DNA from: Rhynochetos jubatus
Lineage: Eukaryota; Chordata; Aves; Eurypygiformes; Rhynochetidae
Reading direction: 5' to 3'
DNA: 64,000 nt
Assembly: GCA_027574665.1 (NCBI GenBank)
Contig: CM050649.1
Location: 67,236,150-67,300,149 of the forward strand
How positions within the stretch are numbered: the stretch's first letter is position 1; the number at the start of each line of letters is the position of its first letter. Positions 1 to 14,692 of the stretch are shown in pieces. Position numbers and translations under genes: made by a program. The notes beneath the pieces were generated by a model, which did no database searches, was not told the origin of the DNA, and saw only the letters and a program-made list of their open reading frames with translations.

Positions 1-3000
1 AGGTGTATAAATTTAGACACTGTTACATCTAACTTACTGGTTTGTTAATCCTTAGATGATCCAGTCCTTGCAACCTACCTGGGCCATTGAGATAACAACA
101 GTGATTTCTCTTGGGAAAATAAGGATAATTTGGTCGTGTTTAGTGTGTGTGGTGGGTCACGTGCATTTTGTGTGTGCCTGTCTGGCTATCTTTTGAACCT
201 GCTGGCCAACTTGTTAAGTTCGAGAAAAAGGTGATGATCTCCAAAGTGCTGAGTCTCTTCAAGTTTTGTGACAACAGATATCTGTCCCTGCAGACACCGG
301 CAAACTTATGCAACAGCTTTCTGACAGAAACCAGTAAGTCATCAGCCGGTATTGGTTTTACTGCTCCCAAACCTACATTTGTTATCTGCAAATGCTTCCT
401 TTTGGATCTGGATTCAGTGGAGGATTAAGGGGCTCACATCTGCAGTGAGTTGTTCCACACCTGTAACATTGCTCTTAGTGCAAGATTTAGGAGTAAGGTG
501 ACACGGAGCTTCTTGCTGCTAGGGCTGGCTTACGGCCAGGCTCTGCTTACAGCCATCCTTGACGTGGTTCCTGTCATGCCTAGGAACACCATGGCTTTAT
601 GCATTTGGTTTTAAAAGATAAACATTTAAAAAGAAAAAGTCAGCAACCAGGAAAGAGAAGTAGGAACCACTTGGAAGTCAGGAAAGGTGCATGGGCTTAG
701 GGCCAGTTTTCTTGAATTCATGGTGACAGCAGTTTTGGTGGACGAAACATTATAGTAGTGGTTGCTCTGGAGAGGTTTTTGTGCGGTGATTGCATACTTC
801 ATCTCCTCTGGCCACAAAAAAAGAAATCACAAGTGGAAGGGATTACTAATGGGAAATGCTGTGTTATTTTCGTAGGTCTAATAGACGATGTGAAAAAGTG
901 AATACTTAGGGAAAGCCAAAATCACTATGAACACCGGGAATATTTAGACCTGCTCTTGGCTAATTGCTGTTCTAGAGACGTACCAAACCAAAAAAAGCTA
1001 GAAACACGGTGCTGTTGATTACATCAGTAGGATACACTGATCTGGGGACTCACACGCAGCCAGCTGGCTTCTCTTTGAACTTTCTGAGGCCAGCCTGGTC
1101 AGTGGCACGTGAGCTGGGTGCAACGGGAGAGACAGGCAATCACCGGGGAAAGTGAGGAGATAAGGAAACTGCCCGCTGAGCGCCAAGCTTGCTGCTCTCA
1201 GAGACGCTGATACATATCACGGGTTTTATCTGCAAGGTCTGAGGTCTTCCCTGTCACGGATTTGTAATTTTTCTCCTCCTCCACTGCTTAATGTTTTGGT
1301 TCCCCTCAGAGCAAGCAGGAGCTGGCTACTCCGCTTGCCCTAGATGAGTCACTCCTCCAGATAAGCCTGACTGACTGCAAAACTCAAGTTACTCCGCACT
1401 GAGTGTAAAACATTGAGACAGAAAAAGGCAGACTGCAAATGAGGAAATGCTTCTGCCAAATTCCAGTCCCTGTCACATAAAGCCATACTATTTCATGTGT
1501 GAGGTGACGTGCTGTTTTCAACTGACTTCAGATGATCGTAAAACAAAAATGATGCTGTAATTGCCACATAAAGGCTCCTGACATAGCAGGGGAGAAGACT
1601 TCAATCTGTCGCAACCTGTTCTCTTTGAGGAAGAAAAGGTGACTGAGAAAGTGTTATCTGGCACGGAACAGCGGATCAGGAGCAGAAGTATAGTCCTCTC
1701 ATTTTCTGGAAGCGTTTACACTTGCTAATATGCCACTCGGTGCTCTTAAAATCTTAACTTTTCGTTCCTACCTGGCAGCAAGCTGAGAATCTACTTTCCT
1801 AGAAACATGCCAGAAAAACACAGCTTCTTCAGAACCAGAAGTTTTAGCCAACTGTGCCATACAGCAGTTAAAACAGCAATTGTTTCACTGGCCCGCAGGC
1901 GGGCTGCTCTCCAAGTGGGACGTCCTGGAGGGGGAATTCCTGCACAGCCCCGAAGCTGAAAGGTCTTTGCGTCTTCCCATCTCTGCACTTCTAAAAGTAC
2001 CCAGCCCACTGCCAGGAAGGTAGTTAACATGGCAGACAGGGCTCAAGCAAGATATAAAGGTGGCTATTCAGGCTCTCAGACTTTGGTTATAACACCTACT
2101 TTATCTTTAGGGAGGCTGAGGAGGAGCGGGGGATGTCAGCGTAGGACTGACAGTGAACCTCCGTAGGAGCCTCCTGAAGCAGAGCTGTACTGCTTTATAG
2201 CAGTGCAGTCAGACTCCAGCACCAGGCAGACACCTCGCCATGAAGGATATGAGCCGGGGATTTTTCAAAGGCATTCTCCAATGAGTCAAAAAACGAGTGA
2301 CATTTATTTGATATTTTTGTCGAGAAGGAAGTGAAAGGGGCTGTATAAAAAAGGTGAAAATCTCTTTTATATTCTAAGCATAGCCATAACCAGGCAACAG
2401 CGTATCACCCTGGATCAGAAGAACTTGCAGGACACAGCACTGAATTTAGCTCTTCAGCCTCTGCTCTTCCTAATCCTGACCACAGGCCTACCCACAGCTA
2501 TATGCCCCACCAGCACCACCACCACCGAGACTGTAATATCCTCACCATGGACGCCTTACTGCACCCATCAGTGCACGTACCCCTCTGGACCCAAATGCTA
2601 ATGGCAAGATGGGCCGGAGTCATTAAGGCTTATCACGCTCAAAGCTACTCTCAGCCCTGTACTCCACATAGATCAGCTTCTTCTGCTTGGCCTTGGGGTA
2701 GAGCAAACAAAAACTAGGATGGCTGGCAATCACATGGGCAGGAGAATTCAGTTTATTGTTACAAGAGATCAGTGGGATATACTTTAATACTGGATGATGA
2801 GAGGAAAACCTGGTTTTATTGCTGATTGAGGCCGAGCTCTTGGAGCCACAGGTGCAGAGGAGGAGCTCCATAGCTGTGGAGGAAAGGACGGGAGATACTG
2901 GGCAACTTTTACACAGTGTTTGTGGTAAGAGATAGGGTTAAATTTTAGATGTGGAAACACTGAACAAGGAGAAATATTCCTGGATGGCACAAGGGCAGAA

Positions 3001-5920
3001 GGCTGTTATGAAGGGAGAGCTGACAGGACCAAATTCTGTAGGCTGAATTTTGGCCCCATGAGGGTTGCTGCAGGACAGGTAAAGAAGTCTAGGAATACAC
3101 ATGGAATGGGGCTGAGGGGTAGGAATTACAGGGATGAGCAGTTCAGTTTGCTGGTAGATCCTACCTCTACAGGGGGAGAGGCAGCCAAGGCAAAAGTCAA
3201 ACAATTTACAAATTTACAATTTGCTTTTTTTAACCGTTCCGAGTCTTCGGGTGATAATTAAAGATAGGATTAGGCTTATGATGGTGGTTACAGTTGAGGA
3301 GCTCAATCTACTGGTACAGCCAGGAGGGTCTGTTGGGCTGCAGTGAGGACTAGGGACCCCCGCTGAGAGGTAGCTGTTGTACTGAGTTTTACTGGCTTCA
3401 TTTTGGTTGGGCTTAGGGGAGAGAGGATCTGAAGAGTTTAATTAATTTTTGGATTGTGTAAGGCCCAGGTTGGTAGGATGATAGCAGGTTCCCCCAAGGC
3501 ACTTAGAGAAGATTAGTTTTCATTTGGGATTTAGGGAGGACTGCAGAAACTGAAGCATCCCAGATTTACAGACACAATTAATCCTTACTCATCGGCTCAT
3601 TCTTCCCCTGGCCTTGTCCCAGACCTACAGATCCAGTCAGATATGAGACTCCTATCTCAGTCGTATTTCTAGACCTAACTTGCATCTCAAAAGAAGTTCA
3701 CATGCCCTTCCTCACAGTACTACCTGCTTTTCAGCCCCAACACCAGGTGCCATCATCCAGCCCTGCTGACTTTGCAGGGTCTACCAGGTAACATTCCTGA
3801 AGCCACTGCTGCACACTACCTGTAACCTACCTGTAACACTAACCCTCATCCTTGTTATACTCTGGCAGCCCATTTCTACTCCAGGGTTATTTTGCAAGCC
3901 ATTTTTCTGCTGGCATTTACGCTCAGTCCAGCTCAGTCTGCCTACAAGGCTTCCTAACATTGCCCAGACATTCCAACTGCAACAAGGACACTTGCACAGG
4001 ACCCAAGACGAGAAGGAGTTTGTCCCAACACCTGTGATGTTACAGCCAGACCTTTTGTGGGTTTGCAACAAAAGCAGAAGACAGGCAAGAACTCTAAAAA
4101 TCTTGGGTAAGGAGCATGTGTCACATGCAAATATAACAAAACACAGAAAGGTGTAAGCTGCTTGACTCCTCACATCGGTGACTGATGCTCCCACTTGCTC
4201 ATTCACTCAGAGAGAACAGATCACTGAGCAGACACTGTTCTCTTCAGCAGCAAAGACAAAGTCTTAAGAAATGGTTCCTCCTTCTGGTTTCTTAATGTGG
4301 GCCTACGGCCTTTAACAGTATTATTCCTTAGCTACCTGCATGCGAGCCCTTGTTAGATTCTACACGCACACAGCCAGTGCATGACAGGCCTTGACAGAAT
4401 GTGTATATCTGGCAAGACTGTGAAACTACTTGTTTTCAGGTCACTTTGTCCTGGTTTTGTATCAAAGCTTTCCATATCAACAGCAGTTTCATTTCAGTAA
4501 GCTAATAATAGCCCTTGAAAAATCCTCTGTGTCAGCAAAAAGACTCCCCACAGCTGAAAATCGAATTTAAGAGTTTATGCTGCACAAGGGTGAGTGAGGA
4601 GGAAGCCTATGTGTTGGCCCAGGCTAAGGCATAGTCTCGTGTTTGTGCAGAGAGGCCTGTGGCAAAGTTTTGCTGTTGTCTGTAACTGGAATATCAGTTA
4701 AGTCCTGTGAGATCCAGTAATTAGCTCTTTGGGTCCAAACTCTAGTTGTACCCCAAGCCATTAAACCCCAGACGAACAGAACCTAAAGCACATTATTCCC
4801 ATCCAGCCCTACAACTGGTCATGCTTTACTGCTCTTACATTCTTCTGGGCTTTATAAGCTTAGTTCTTCCCAGCAATAACACTTGCTTTTCATCCTCATT
4901 GGTCCTTAGCCCCAAACTCAGCTCCAGACTTGAGCTGCAAGAGTCAATAACTAGACCAAATCACAGCCCCGTAGCCTGAAGGAGCCATCCAGAACCCCTC
5001 AGCTCCGACTTTTCCGAAGCCAGACACCAGCCGATGCCATGCCTAAATTTGTATTAGTGGCCATGCTGGACAGCCTGTGCTGCCTTTGAGCCCTGAACCC
5101 CTAACACACAACGGTGCTCTGGGAAACAGCCCAGCAGCAGCATGAGCTGTCATTATGGTATCGAGCTTGTCCTTTGACAATACCAGTAGAGCATGGGCAA
5201 GGTGCATTTTAATTTGCCTTTTAACTGTAGACCAAGAACAGGCCCTGAACATTGTTAATTCTAGTTTTCTTTATGCGGAAGTACAGCAGTTAACTGCACA
5301 TGTGACTCAAGAAATGTTTGTGAATACAGACTGTTTTTCTCAATGCCTCATTGTAAAATGGACACCTCAGAAAACAGACATATACGTCATGCTGTTGTTG
5401 GCATTTTGGCACTGCTTTTGAGAAAGCGGGAGTGCAGTTAGTTTAGTCAAGGTCATTTCCATTAGGATGATGCACATTTTCCTGGGTGAATAATTGTAGT
5501 ACTATTTATCTCCAAGCTATGTTTTCACAATAGAGCTGAATCAATGTATCTGATTCCTGTTCACATACACTCATTTTGCTTACAAGTGGAAACTGATATT
5601 ACCAGTCTCTGATAAGCACTTAAACAAATTCCTTCCAAATATTTCATTTAATGCCTTTCAGCCTGATGGAGTTAAATTAGCAGGACTAACTACTTATGAG
5701 TATCGAAAAAGAAAAGCAAATAGTATTAGATATTCGAGACAGGTTTACACATTAGCATATTAAATCCATACAATACAGGTGTTAAAAAGGGCTTCAGTTA
5801 CTCCCTAATTAGAAGCAAACCTTCAGTAAGAGCAGAGTGTATCTCGAGACACGGGCTCCCCTGTGCATGGGCGAACCTCATTGCTATGCAGCTGCATGCC
5901 AGGCTGCCACTGTGTATTTT

Positions 5921-5956
5921 AAATAGCACCCCATTGGGGTGCATTTTAAATGCACC
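5921..5956 (+). repeat. Overlapping inverted repeats (two competing hairpins)
   Basis: AAATAGCACCCC (5921-5932) pairs with GGGGTGCATTT (5936-5946) with one bulge. The same right arm also pairs perfectly with AAATGCACC (5948-5956). Confidence 0.85.
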
Positions 5957-6877
5957 TTTTTTTAGAGAAAGGGGTCCATTCTCAATGTAACGGGATATGT
6001 AAAGGTATAATTTTCCTCAGTTTGTTTAAGAGTAGTATTCAGAGCTGCCTTGCTGCTCTCACTCAGCAGGACCGTTCAGACAGAACCCTGCCTGAAACCT
6101 GGGATTGGGCACCCCCAGACAGGGTACGAGCAAGACTCCAGGGAAGTGAGGTGTGAAGCAGTGCCACTATAGGGCTTTACCATGGCTCTCTCACTATAAA
6201 TTCTCAGTCTGGATTGCATGTTGGCATCTCCTACCACTTCAGAGGAGGAGGCCCACAAAAGCTTTCTGATTGAAAGGCATGAGCCACCTCTTAGAGGACC
6301 ACCATCCCTTGCTGGACTCCCAGAACTGGAAACCCACGTTGGTAGTTCACATCATGCCAACATCCCCTCCTGGATCAGAGTCTCAAGGTGATGATTACCC
6401 AACGTGGGGGAAGAAGCAACAGGTCTTTTAGGAGTTTTTATTCTAGGAAACACCTACACCAGTGGACACTGCCTGCAAATAGCTTATGAGTTATGTGCAA
6501 ATGAGACACTTCTGGTATGAAATTCTGGAATATTTATGTATCTTCCCTGTAGTTATTTTTTACTGAAAAAGTCAGAATCATTCCAGTAAAGAGAAGATGT
6601 ATTCCAGTTTTCCATAAAACCAGTGTCCCAAAGATTTCTTTGAAAGATACACAAAATGTCTCTGGTATTGTTTTGGTTTTTTTTAATCAAATTATACCAT
6701 TTTTAAGGTAGAAAATGCTATCATCTGTTTGGCAGTCCTCAATTCATATTTTATAAATAACATTTCACACTAACCTTTGTTTAGATGTGCAAGGCTTAGA
6801 TATGTGAGGATCTGGAAACAGGTACTGAAACCTTCAATTCAAAAATTCATCTCTGCTCTCCATTCCCCCTCCTCTTC

Positions 6878-6897
6878 TTTTTTTTTTTTTTTTTTTT
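6878..6897 (+). repeat. T20 homopolymer
   Basis: Twenty T at the end of a pyrimidine-rich stretch (CCCCCTCCTCTTC) in the upstream non-coding region. Confidence 0.9.
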
Positions 6898-8212
6898 AAT
6901 CCAAAGTAGGAAAAACAAGATTGGAACACTTGGGAAAAGTTTGAATTGAATGTATTTGAGAAATACCTTTTGTCAGAATGAGCAGAAAAATATGCAGTGT
7001 TTAAAATAAATGCTGAATTTTCACCCTTCAATATATTTTCCATGCAATGAAGTATTTCCAGTTAGGCTGCTATGAAGTCACTATGCTGTGTTAGCTGTAT
7101 CATGGTTATGGATGGTTTTTTCCGAACTTTGCTCCTAGGAGTATGTGTTTGTTCTGTATGGCTTTGTGCATTATAGCCTTAAGTCTGCTTACATTGTATC
7201 CCTGAATCTTATGGAACTCTCTTATTAATGGGTCAGTAATGGTAGTACTTTCGATTTCCATCTTTCTAGTTATTTACTTAGTCATTCTACTGCTTGAGAG
7301 ATATGTCAGCTAGGAAGAAATGTCAAGAAGTACTTTGTGTGCATTACAGCTCTGTCTTTAACATTGGGCATTTTTGACAGTGTTCAAAAGCCAGGAACTT
7401 TTTCATCAGAGATATATCCAGCAGAAGTCTATATGCGCTAACAAAATTAGGCATAATGAAGTTCTTATTCATAAATGAGAAAAAAAGTCATTTGCATTTG
7501 TGTGACGCGAGTTAGTTCTTAATGCACTGCTGTGTTCTCCTAAGCATCTCTCTGTGCTATCCTACAGAAACAGAATGTACCTATTTGAGCTCTTTGTCAT
7601 GTTCCCTCTTTTCTGACTGGCAAGTAGGTCCAACGTCTTCCTAAGGTCCCCATCCCTGAATCACAAGCCTCAGAGAGCAGGGAAGACAGAGCGGACTCAC
7701 TCTCTCCCTGTGCTATCTTACTGTTTTCTTTAAGACTTCTCATTCCTCCAAAATGGGACAAAACACCTCGTAATTTCCCAGCTCTCCTGAGGCTGCATGT
7801 TCCAGTGATGGCGGTCGCCACCCACCTGGCTGTCAGGGAGATACGGGCAAGGGAAGCGGTGCTTGGATTAGCTACTACAGTGATCAAGGTGCTAAAGTTG
7901 CTTGTGCATGCTTAAGTAATGACAATGCTGAGGATAGTGGAGAAGAGTCCCCCAGGAACAGAACATGAACATTAATTATAGGGGGGAAAATATATTATTA
8001 ACATCAGACCGCACACTACAGGAGATCCCAGTGTGACTATTAAAGGAAATTAATTACCACCTCTCTTTACCTTTCAGATCAACTCTTCTTTATAATGAGA
8101 ATAATTCCTTCATTGTTACCACTAGCATTATCAGCTGTAAGAGAATAATTTTTCCTGGTATTCCATTCACTGCTATCGTGCATCTGCGTGTTTTGAGAAT
8201 AAATACTTCCAA

Positions 8213-8229
8213 GGGATGCATTGCATCCC
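8213..8229 (+). repeat. Perfect 8-bp-arm palindrome
   Basis: GGGATGCA, one T, TGCATCCC. No neighbouring function seen. Confidence 0.85.
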
Positions 8230-10416
8230 TGTCAAGGGGAAGCCCCACAGACTAGGCTCAGGCTCTGTAAAACAGAGAGATACACTAAGATACTCGTTCC
8301 TCTGCACGGGTACGTGTGAAATAGCATCAGAGTCATTCAGTGTGGTAAAGCCAGAAGCAGACTTTAGGAGGTAGCGTGTCAGCCTGGTGCAGGAGACCTC
8401 TCTTTCCCATAACTGCTCCTCTCATCACATCAGCCACACGTGGCTATCATACCGCATTTGTAAATTCTGGGGTTGAGGATCTCTAGAAATAACTAACCTT
8501 TCAGAAATAGTTAGACATTGATCCCTTTGCGGCCAAGTAAAAAAAGATAAAGAGTCTCCGTCCAAGTTATTTTCCATGTGCCCCACTCCCCTAAAATAGA
8601 TCAGTTACAAGCAAGGAGATACTCTTACATTTTCAGACTACTGCTTCACAATCCCTGTTTCCAGATTCCAGTGTATTTTCCAGATCTGTCTTGCATAAAC
8701 TCACATGAGAAATTTTTTGCTGGTAAAGTCAGAATTGAGGTCAAAACTGGACTAAAAGAAAGCTCATTACAACTTTAACATTCGTAATCCACCCTGAGGA
8801 GAGGGATGAATGCAGTGAGTGGGCTATGGTTGCATTGTTTCCATTGTACTCTTGATTAACTTATAATTCACAAGTGAGGAAGTGTGAAGGAAACTACTGA
8901 CTGATGGAAGGTCACCAATTCCAAGAGGAAATAAATGATATATAGGCATCCCATTCATCACTTTATTTGTGTAACAGCATTTTGGATTCTGTCCCTCTAG
9001 AGTAAAGCCCATTTAAAATCTTCTAATATTTTTGCAAAGACAAGGCTGGAAAGCTTGTGTAATCTTAGTAACAAAGGAACCGTATATAAAATCCATATCA
9101 TCCCAGGGCAGCCAGTGACTTTTTCCTTGAAGAGGGGCAATTCCCCAAATTCTTTATGATTGTCCTTGGACAGAGGCCAGTAATAATCATGATTCTTTCA
9201 ACCCCACATGAAGATCTGCCATCACCCTATTATTTCTAGTATAGTAACAAACCTAAGCTTTGCTGTAAGGTTCACCTTTGCATTACAAGGACCGTCCAAT
9301 TCTCGGAAAATCCTGATTACAGCCGTGGCTCTAATTAGTATCAGATTCCCAAATTCTGGTATGAAGGAATATATCAATGTGTGCATGATCCCCCTTCCTC
9401 CATCCACCTTCATTTTTTGCAGGAATAAATTCATTAATGTACAAAAGCTATACAGTGAAAATATTGCATCAATTGCTCTCTTCCTTTGCAGAAAAGCAGA
9501 TACCCCTCAAATATACATCAAGCTCCTGAGCCAGTATCTCACTTTATCACAGTGAAGTGGAAGCAGTGCAACAGCAGCTAGCCTAAGCATGGAAGAAGTA
9601 GCAAGAAATCGACATACTCCACGTAGAAAGGCTGTAGTTTGACTAAAGTTAGACTCAAAACCAGAAAGCGGTGGGTAATACAGACATCACGGCCAGACAG
9701 AGAAAAGCCCTGTGCATATATGCCCCTATTTACTTCTCCTGTTAAGTAATACCATGGCAATAGGGCAGCCAGACGTGAATGAAATGCTCTCACACTTTAT
9801 TTCCTTCTACAGTTTATTGCAGAAATAATAAACACTGTGCTGCACAGAGTCAAATTGATGCATGCCATCTTTCCAATTTTGGTGGCTAATACGATTGCTT
9901 TGGAGCAGGTCAGTGCACATTCTCACTTTCAGTTTCTTGGGACAAACGCAAACTAAGTGTACCATGAAAAATTTCATCACATAACATGGCGGCCAAAAGA
10001 TGATGTATGTCTCTACCGTGATATTTTTATTATGCCTCAGAGAAAACCTATTTTAACACAGCTGCAAAAAGAGCCACGGGTCTTAGAGCAAAAAAGACAT
10101 GCAGTAACTGGTGTGGACTAGCATTTTCTGTCACGTAAACCGGCAGAACTGAAAAAAACACATGAGATGGTGGGACATCAGCCACGTCTTTCTGAGTGGG
10201 GTTTTTTGGGGTGTTATTTTGCAATGGTAAATTTTAATTGAATTAAGTGCTAATGCTGTTTTTCTTAATAATGCCTCTTTAGAAGGACTAAATTGCTAGA
10301 TAAAGAAACAAGGGAAAGCAATGGTATGTCTGCAGAATATTGAGGTGTGGAGGAATCAAGACACAATATTAAATTAAATATTTAAACTCTGCAGAGACTT
10401 TCTTTGTTTGCGCAAC

Positions 10417-10452
10417 AAATATGACACACAATATGACAAAAAATATGACACA
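10417..10452 (+). repeat. Three-copy 12-bp repeat (ATATGACA core)
   Basis: ATATGACA starts at 10419, 10431 and 10443, an exact 12-bp period, with A/C-rich spacers. Confidence 0.9.
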
Positions 10453-13400
10453 GCCGGAGCTGTGTGGATTGAGTAGACTCCTCATCCAAACCATGACTCC
10501 AGCATTAGCAGGAATCCTCTTTAAAAAAGCTTCTGCTGCTCTGGGTCATTCCAGCTCCACTGTAGCAGCTCAGTGTATAATGCTAGGTCGCAATTCCAGG
10601 ACGGTTTTAGAGCTTTAGCTCCACTCATTTCAAAGGACTTACTGACATTCCTCATCGGTGTGAGTGAGAGCAGAGACTGGCCTCCTTTCTCCCTCTCAGC
10701 TGAAGTGCTGGAGGATGCCGGTAGGCGACTGGTACTTCCCCAGCACCACACTTGGATGGGGCGATGCTGCGGGAGGAGACAGTTCTCGCCAGGGACATGA
10801 GTGGTCTGGAGGGCAGGTTGAATAGCTTGAGGCAGTCCAGAGAGGGACAAAATCCAGACTGAGCCCAAGATAATTGGCTTGGTAGTTTAAGAATAAGGAA
10901 ACAGCAGATGTCTCTGAATGCATGGTGAGAGCAACAGGTCAGAGGCTTGGCTTGCAGGGATTAGGTTTTGAGAGAGAAGAAGTCTGTCTTCTGAAACTTG
11001 GCACAAAACTCCATTCTTTTTTTGAACATCTCTTTGGGATGACAAGCTGTGATCCATATTTTTTTCCCCCCATTTCTTCCTGTGGTTTCCACATGAGAGT
11101 GGCTGCTTCCTTCCGCTGTTCGGTTCCTCAGGAGTAGTCTAGAGAAGGAAATGTGCCTGCACCTGTGAAAAGGATAATGCAGGGGAAAGGGTCAGAGAGC
11201 CTCTGTTTCCCAGGGAGCCTTCTTAACGTACCTCACCATTGACTCAAAGATGGATTGCAATCCCTGGTATAATCAGTACAATTCCTAGCAGCACCTGAAT
11301 TTTTGTTCAAGGTTTCTTCTCCAAGCTTCACCCAGCCTGATATTGCTTATCCGTCTGACTGAAAATCATCCTAGCAGCCAGGGAATTGGAATGCAACGCA
11401 AAATAGCTGAAAGCTAGCTATGAATTTAGGAACTGCGCTAGCCGTTCAGAGATTTATTATCCTTTTTTTTCTCTAGGTAATGGGCAAGTTAGAACCTTTC
11501 GATATTTCAAAAAGAGAGCAGCAGAAAATACCCCTGAGGACAGGCTGCCTAAGCTCTGACCCTGTATCTGAAGTCCAGTACCAATGTTTTTTCTCATGAA
11601 AAAAGTAATTCATTCAGCTAAAAGAGAGTGAGGTTGACTTTGAAAATTAAAATCAATGTTTAATTCAATACACATACAATTACCAGCTGTCGAACGACAT
11701 GTAATGCACTTTTACTGAAAAAACCAACAGCACAAAGGACCAGAAAGGAGGCTTTGACAAATGTTAGGATTCTCCTAATGATTTTTTTGGGTGTTTTTGA
11801 AAGAAAGCCTGCAAAGTTAAGCACTGCAGATGATAGGGCATTATGCAGAGGGTGTGAAAGGACCGATGGTGTTTATCAGAACACATATCACTGCTCCCTG
11901 TAATGCTCTGTTGTCACAAATGTGTGGTGATTAGCTATTTATCAGTGTGAAAGCACATCATAAAACATTCCACATATCATTGAGTTTCTAATAATCTGTG
12001 TCGCTGTGAAGATTAATACATTAAGTCAGACCACATAACTTCATGAAATACCTTCCTTTGCCAAGATTTGTGTTGGGTTTGGCAAACGGAGGATGAAGCA
12101 CTGATGAAATGCGAACATCTACTTTTGTTGACTGGTCTGTGAAATAACACACTTGTTTTTTCACTCTGGGGTAACACTGTTTTGATGTGGTAATAAGAAT
12201 TGTCAGCATCTGAAATATCTCACCTACCTCCTCTACTACTACAATCCTCCTTAGACTGTGTTTTGGGACGTGACTTAACAGTATTGGACCCCTGCAGATA
12301 TTTTTGCCATGTGAAGGCACACTGAAGACCAGCATTGAATAGCAAGGTCAATGTTTTCAATTTTGGATGTCAAGAGGTCCGCACTTAAATCCGTATAAAC
12401 CCATCTGACTAACTACCCTCCCAAGCATCCACACATCCTGCAATTCCAGTGATTTGTCGCAACCTGTGTTTCCACTGATAGTTTTGCAGAGCTCCACTGT
12501 GTCTAAGGACATACTGGAAATCATATTTTATCTAAAAGAGAACCAGTGTAATTACTGTTTCTGAAAACAAACCAACCTTAACATTGCAAAAGGAGAATTG
12601 TTTCAAATCACAGAAGACCTCTGAAAATCCATCCACATACTCAGGTGGCTCAATATACCGCCATCACTAGCTTAAAAACCCCATATTTGAAAATGTTGCC
12701 CTGAGCCCACTCAGAAATACACGATTTGAAATGGGAGTAATGATGAATCCGAAGGAAATATAACCTTCCCAGGTTAGAGTGTGACTGATGACACCCATCC
12801 CCAGTTCAGGGGGGAAGGTGGGAGTTCATTTAGATTGATTTATGGATGTTTTTCCCGGAGTCAGTAAAATGCTTGATAATTAATGGCACAGAAATATGAG
12901 TTCAGCCGAAATCCTCCATAAATTAATAGTATTTAATTTAATAGTAATTTAGAGGATTTTGCAAAGTGCCACAGCAAGATAACTGCATTTGCAGGGGAAA
13001 CAAGATTGAGAGAACTGTCTCCTGGACTGATGCAAGTAATGTATCTTTATAGCCACGCGGGTCAGAATTCAGTGGCAGTGTTGCTATCCTTCACATCAGT
13101 ATTTCCATGAGGAGAAAGAGAGAGAGAAGGAGAAAATATATCAGAAAAACATTCTCTCACATTTCACTCCTCACTCTTTAGGTGACTAAAAATTTACTGC
13201 GTGCTTCACAGTGTAGTTTAAGGCTCCTCATTATTTCTCAGGATAATGTCAGTTTTAAAATAACCCAGAACTAGAGAGCGGACCAGCCGAAGCACAGCTG
13301 CAATTCTGCTGCGGTTCGTTCCAGTCAAATATTTCTGAGTGATCAAGAGGTAAGAGTGAATGCAAGGAATTCCCAGCCTTTTATTGGATTTCTCTTCTGG

Positions 13401-14650
13401 CTTCCCTTGGCCAACAGCAGTTTAAACCCTTTTTGCCCACCCTTTCTGTCAAGGGGAGAGGATGCTGACCTGGGGTACCATGGGCAGGGGGAGAGGCAGA
13501 GCAGGGAGAAGCCCATAGCTGAGTTCCCATATAGTAACCTTCTTGGTTTCCAGGGGTTGGACCAAGGTACCTGTTTTTCTAACCAACAGATCAGTTGTTA
13601 GACAGTAATGGAGCATTATCGAAAAGATATAGAGACCCCCTAATGTGCGCTGCAAAAGTGCTGATTAAAATTAGTGTGCAATTTTCCCCAGAAATTAAGG
13701 GAATATGGAGTATTTCACTTAGCAAAAGTAAGTTTTATTTTCTCCTGTCCCATGTCCTTGAGAGTGAGGTGATTAGAAACAACAAGGTATGAATTTTCAG
13801 AGCGAAAGGGCTGTGACTGAGATTTGGGTGAGGATCTCCCTCTTTTCATACCCATTTGAAAAAGCCCTGCTCTGCTTTGGGGATTTGAGAGACTCCCTGC
13901 TGCAGGTTTTAGGAGAACTGGAGCATGTTCAATCATGGTCAGAGAGGATAAAGTGTACTTAATTCTCTGCACTTTAGGTGGTTTACATTGGCACAGACTG
14001 AAAGGTTTAGAGTTCTGCAGTTTACACATTCACAAAGTCTTGGTGTTCAGATTTAACATCATGTACTTTTTTCACTTGAAATAGGAAACAATAGGAACCA
14101 GCAGAAAAATTTTCTCAGGAGCTTGCCTTTTGAAGTATCTAAAGGAAAGGGGAATGAGGGGGGTGGGAAACACCCACAGGGAACCAAATATTTTTGTGTT
14201 TAAAAGCAAAAATCCCCAGACCCAAATACCCCTAAAATAGTGTGGTGGTAGGATGAAGTGTAAGTCATTTAAAGTGAAGTGCTGTGATATCAAATTTTAT
14301 ACTACTGTTGGCACTGTTTCTATAAATTAACGTCCTTTCTGCAGACGCTGAAGTTGTTACAGTTTCTATAGCCGCCCTCAAGACTGCTTTAAACCCACCG
14401 AACAAGGAGCAGCAATAGCATCTCTGCCACAAAACACCACAAAACACCCCAATCCATCCTGTGACAGCAGCTTTTTTTCCTGGGGTACCCAAAACTGCCT
14501 TCGGGATCCCTCTTTTTGTGTGGATTTCAGAAACGGGACACGGGGCTTCCCCTTTTCTCCCTGTCTCAACCCACAGCCCTGATTTACCTTCACACGAGGC
14601 TCTGAGCCAGAGGACCCGACCCGACACCAACCGCAGCTCCCTGCCAACTG

Positions 14651-14692
14651 CTTCTCTTTCTTTCCTCCTCTTTCTCTTTTTCATTCTTTCCC
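14651..14692 (+). repeat. Pyrimidine tract
   Basis: About 42 nt nearly all C/T, with a single A near the end (CTTCTCTTTCTTTCCTCCTC, then TTTCTCTTTTTCATTCTTTC). A stop-free but meaningless Lys/Arg-rich frame lies opposite it. Confidence 0.8.

Noticed and set aside
2502-2717. Frame starting with a His-rich run
   Set aside because: It comes from a short (CAC)n stretch; nothing else supports a gene.
14265-14684. 139-codon minus-strand frame with a basic Lys/Arg-rich N-terminus
   Set aside because: The basic stretch is just the complement of a pyrimidine tract; the rest has no family resemblance.
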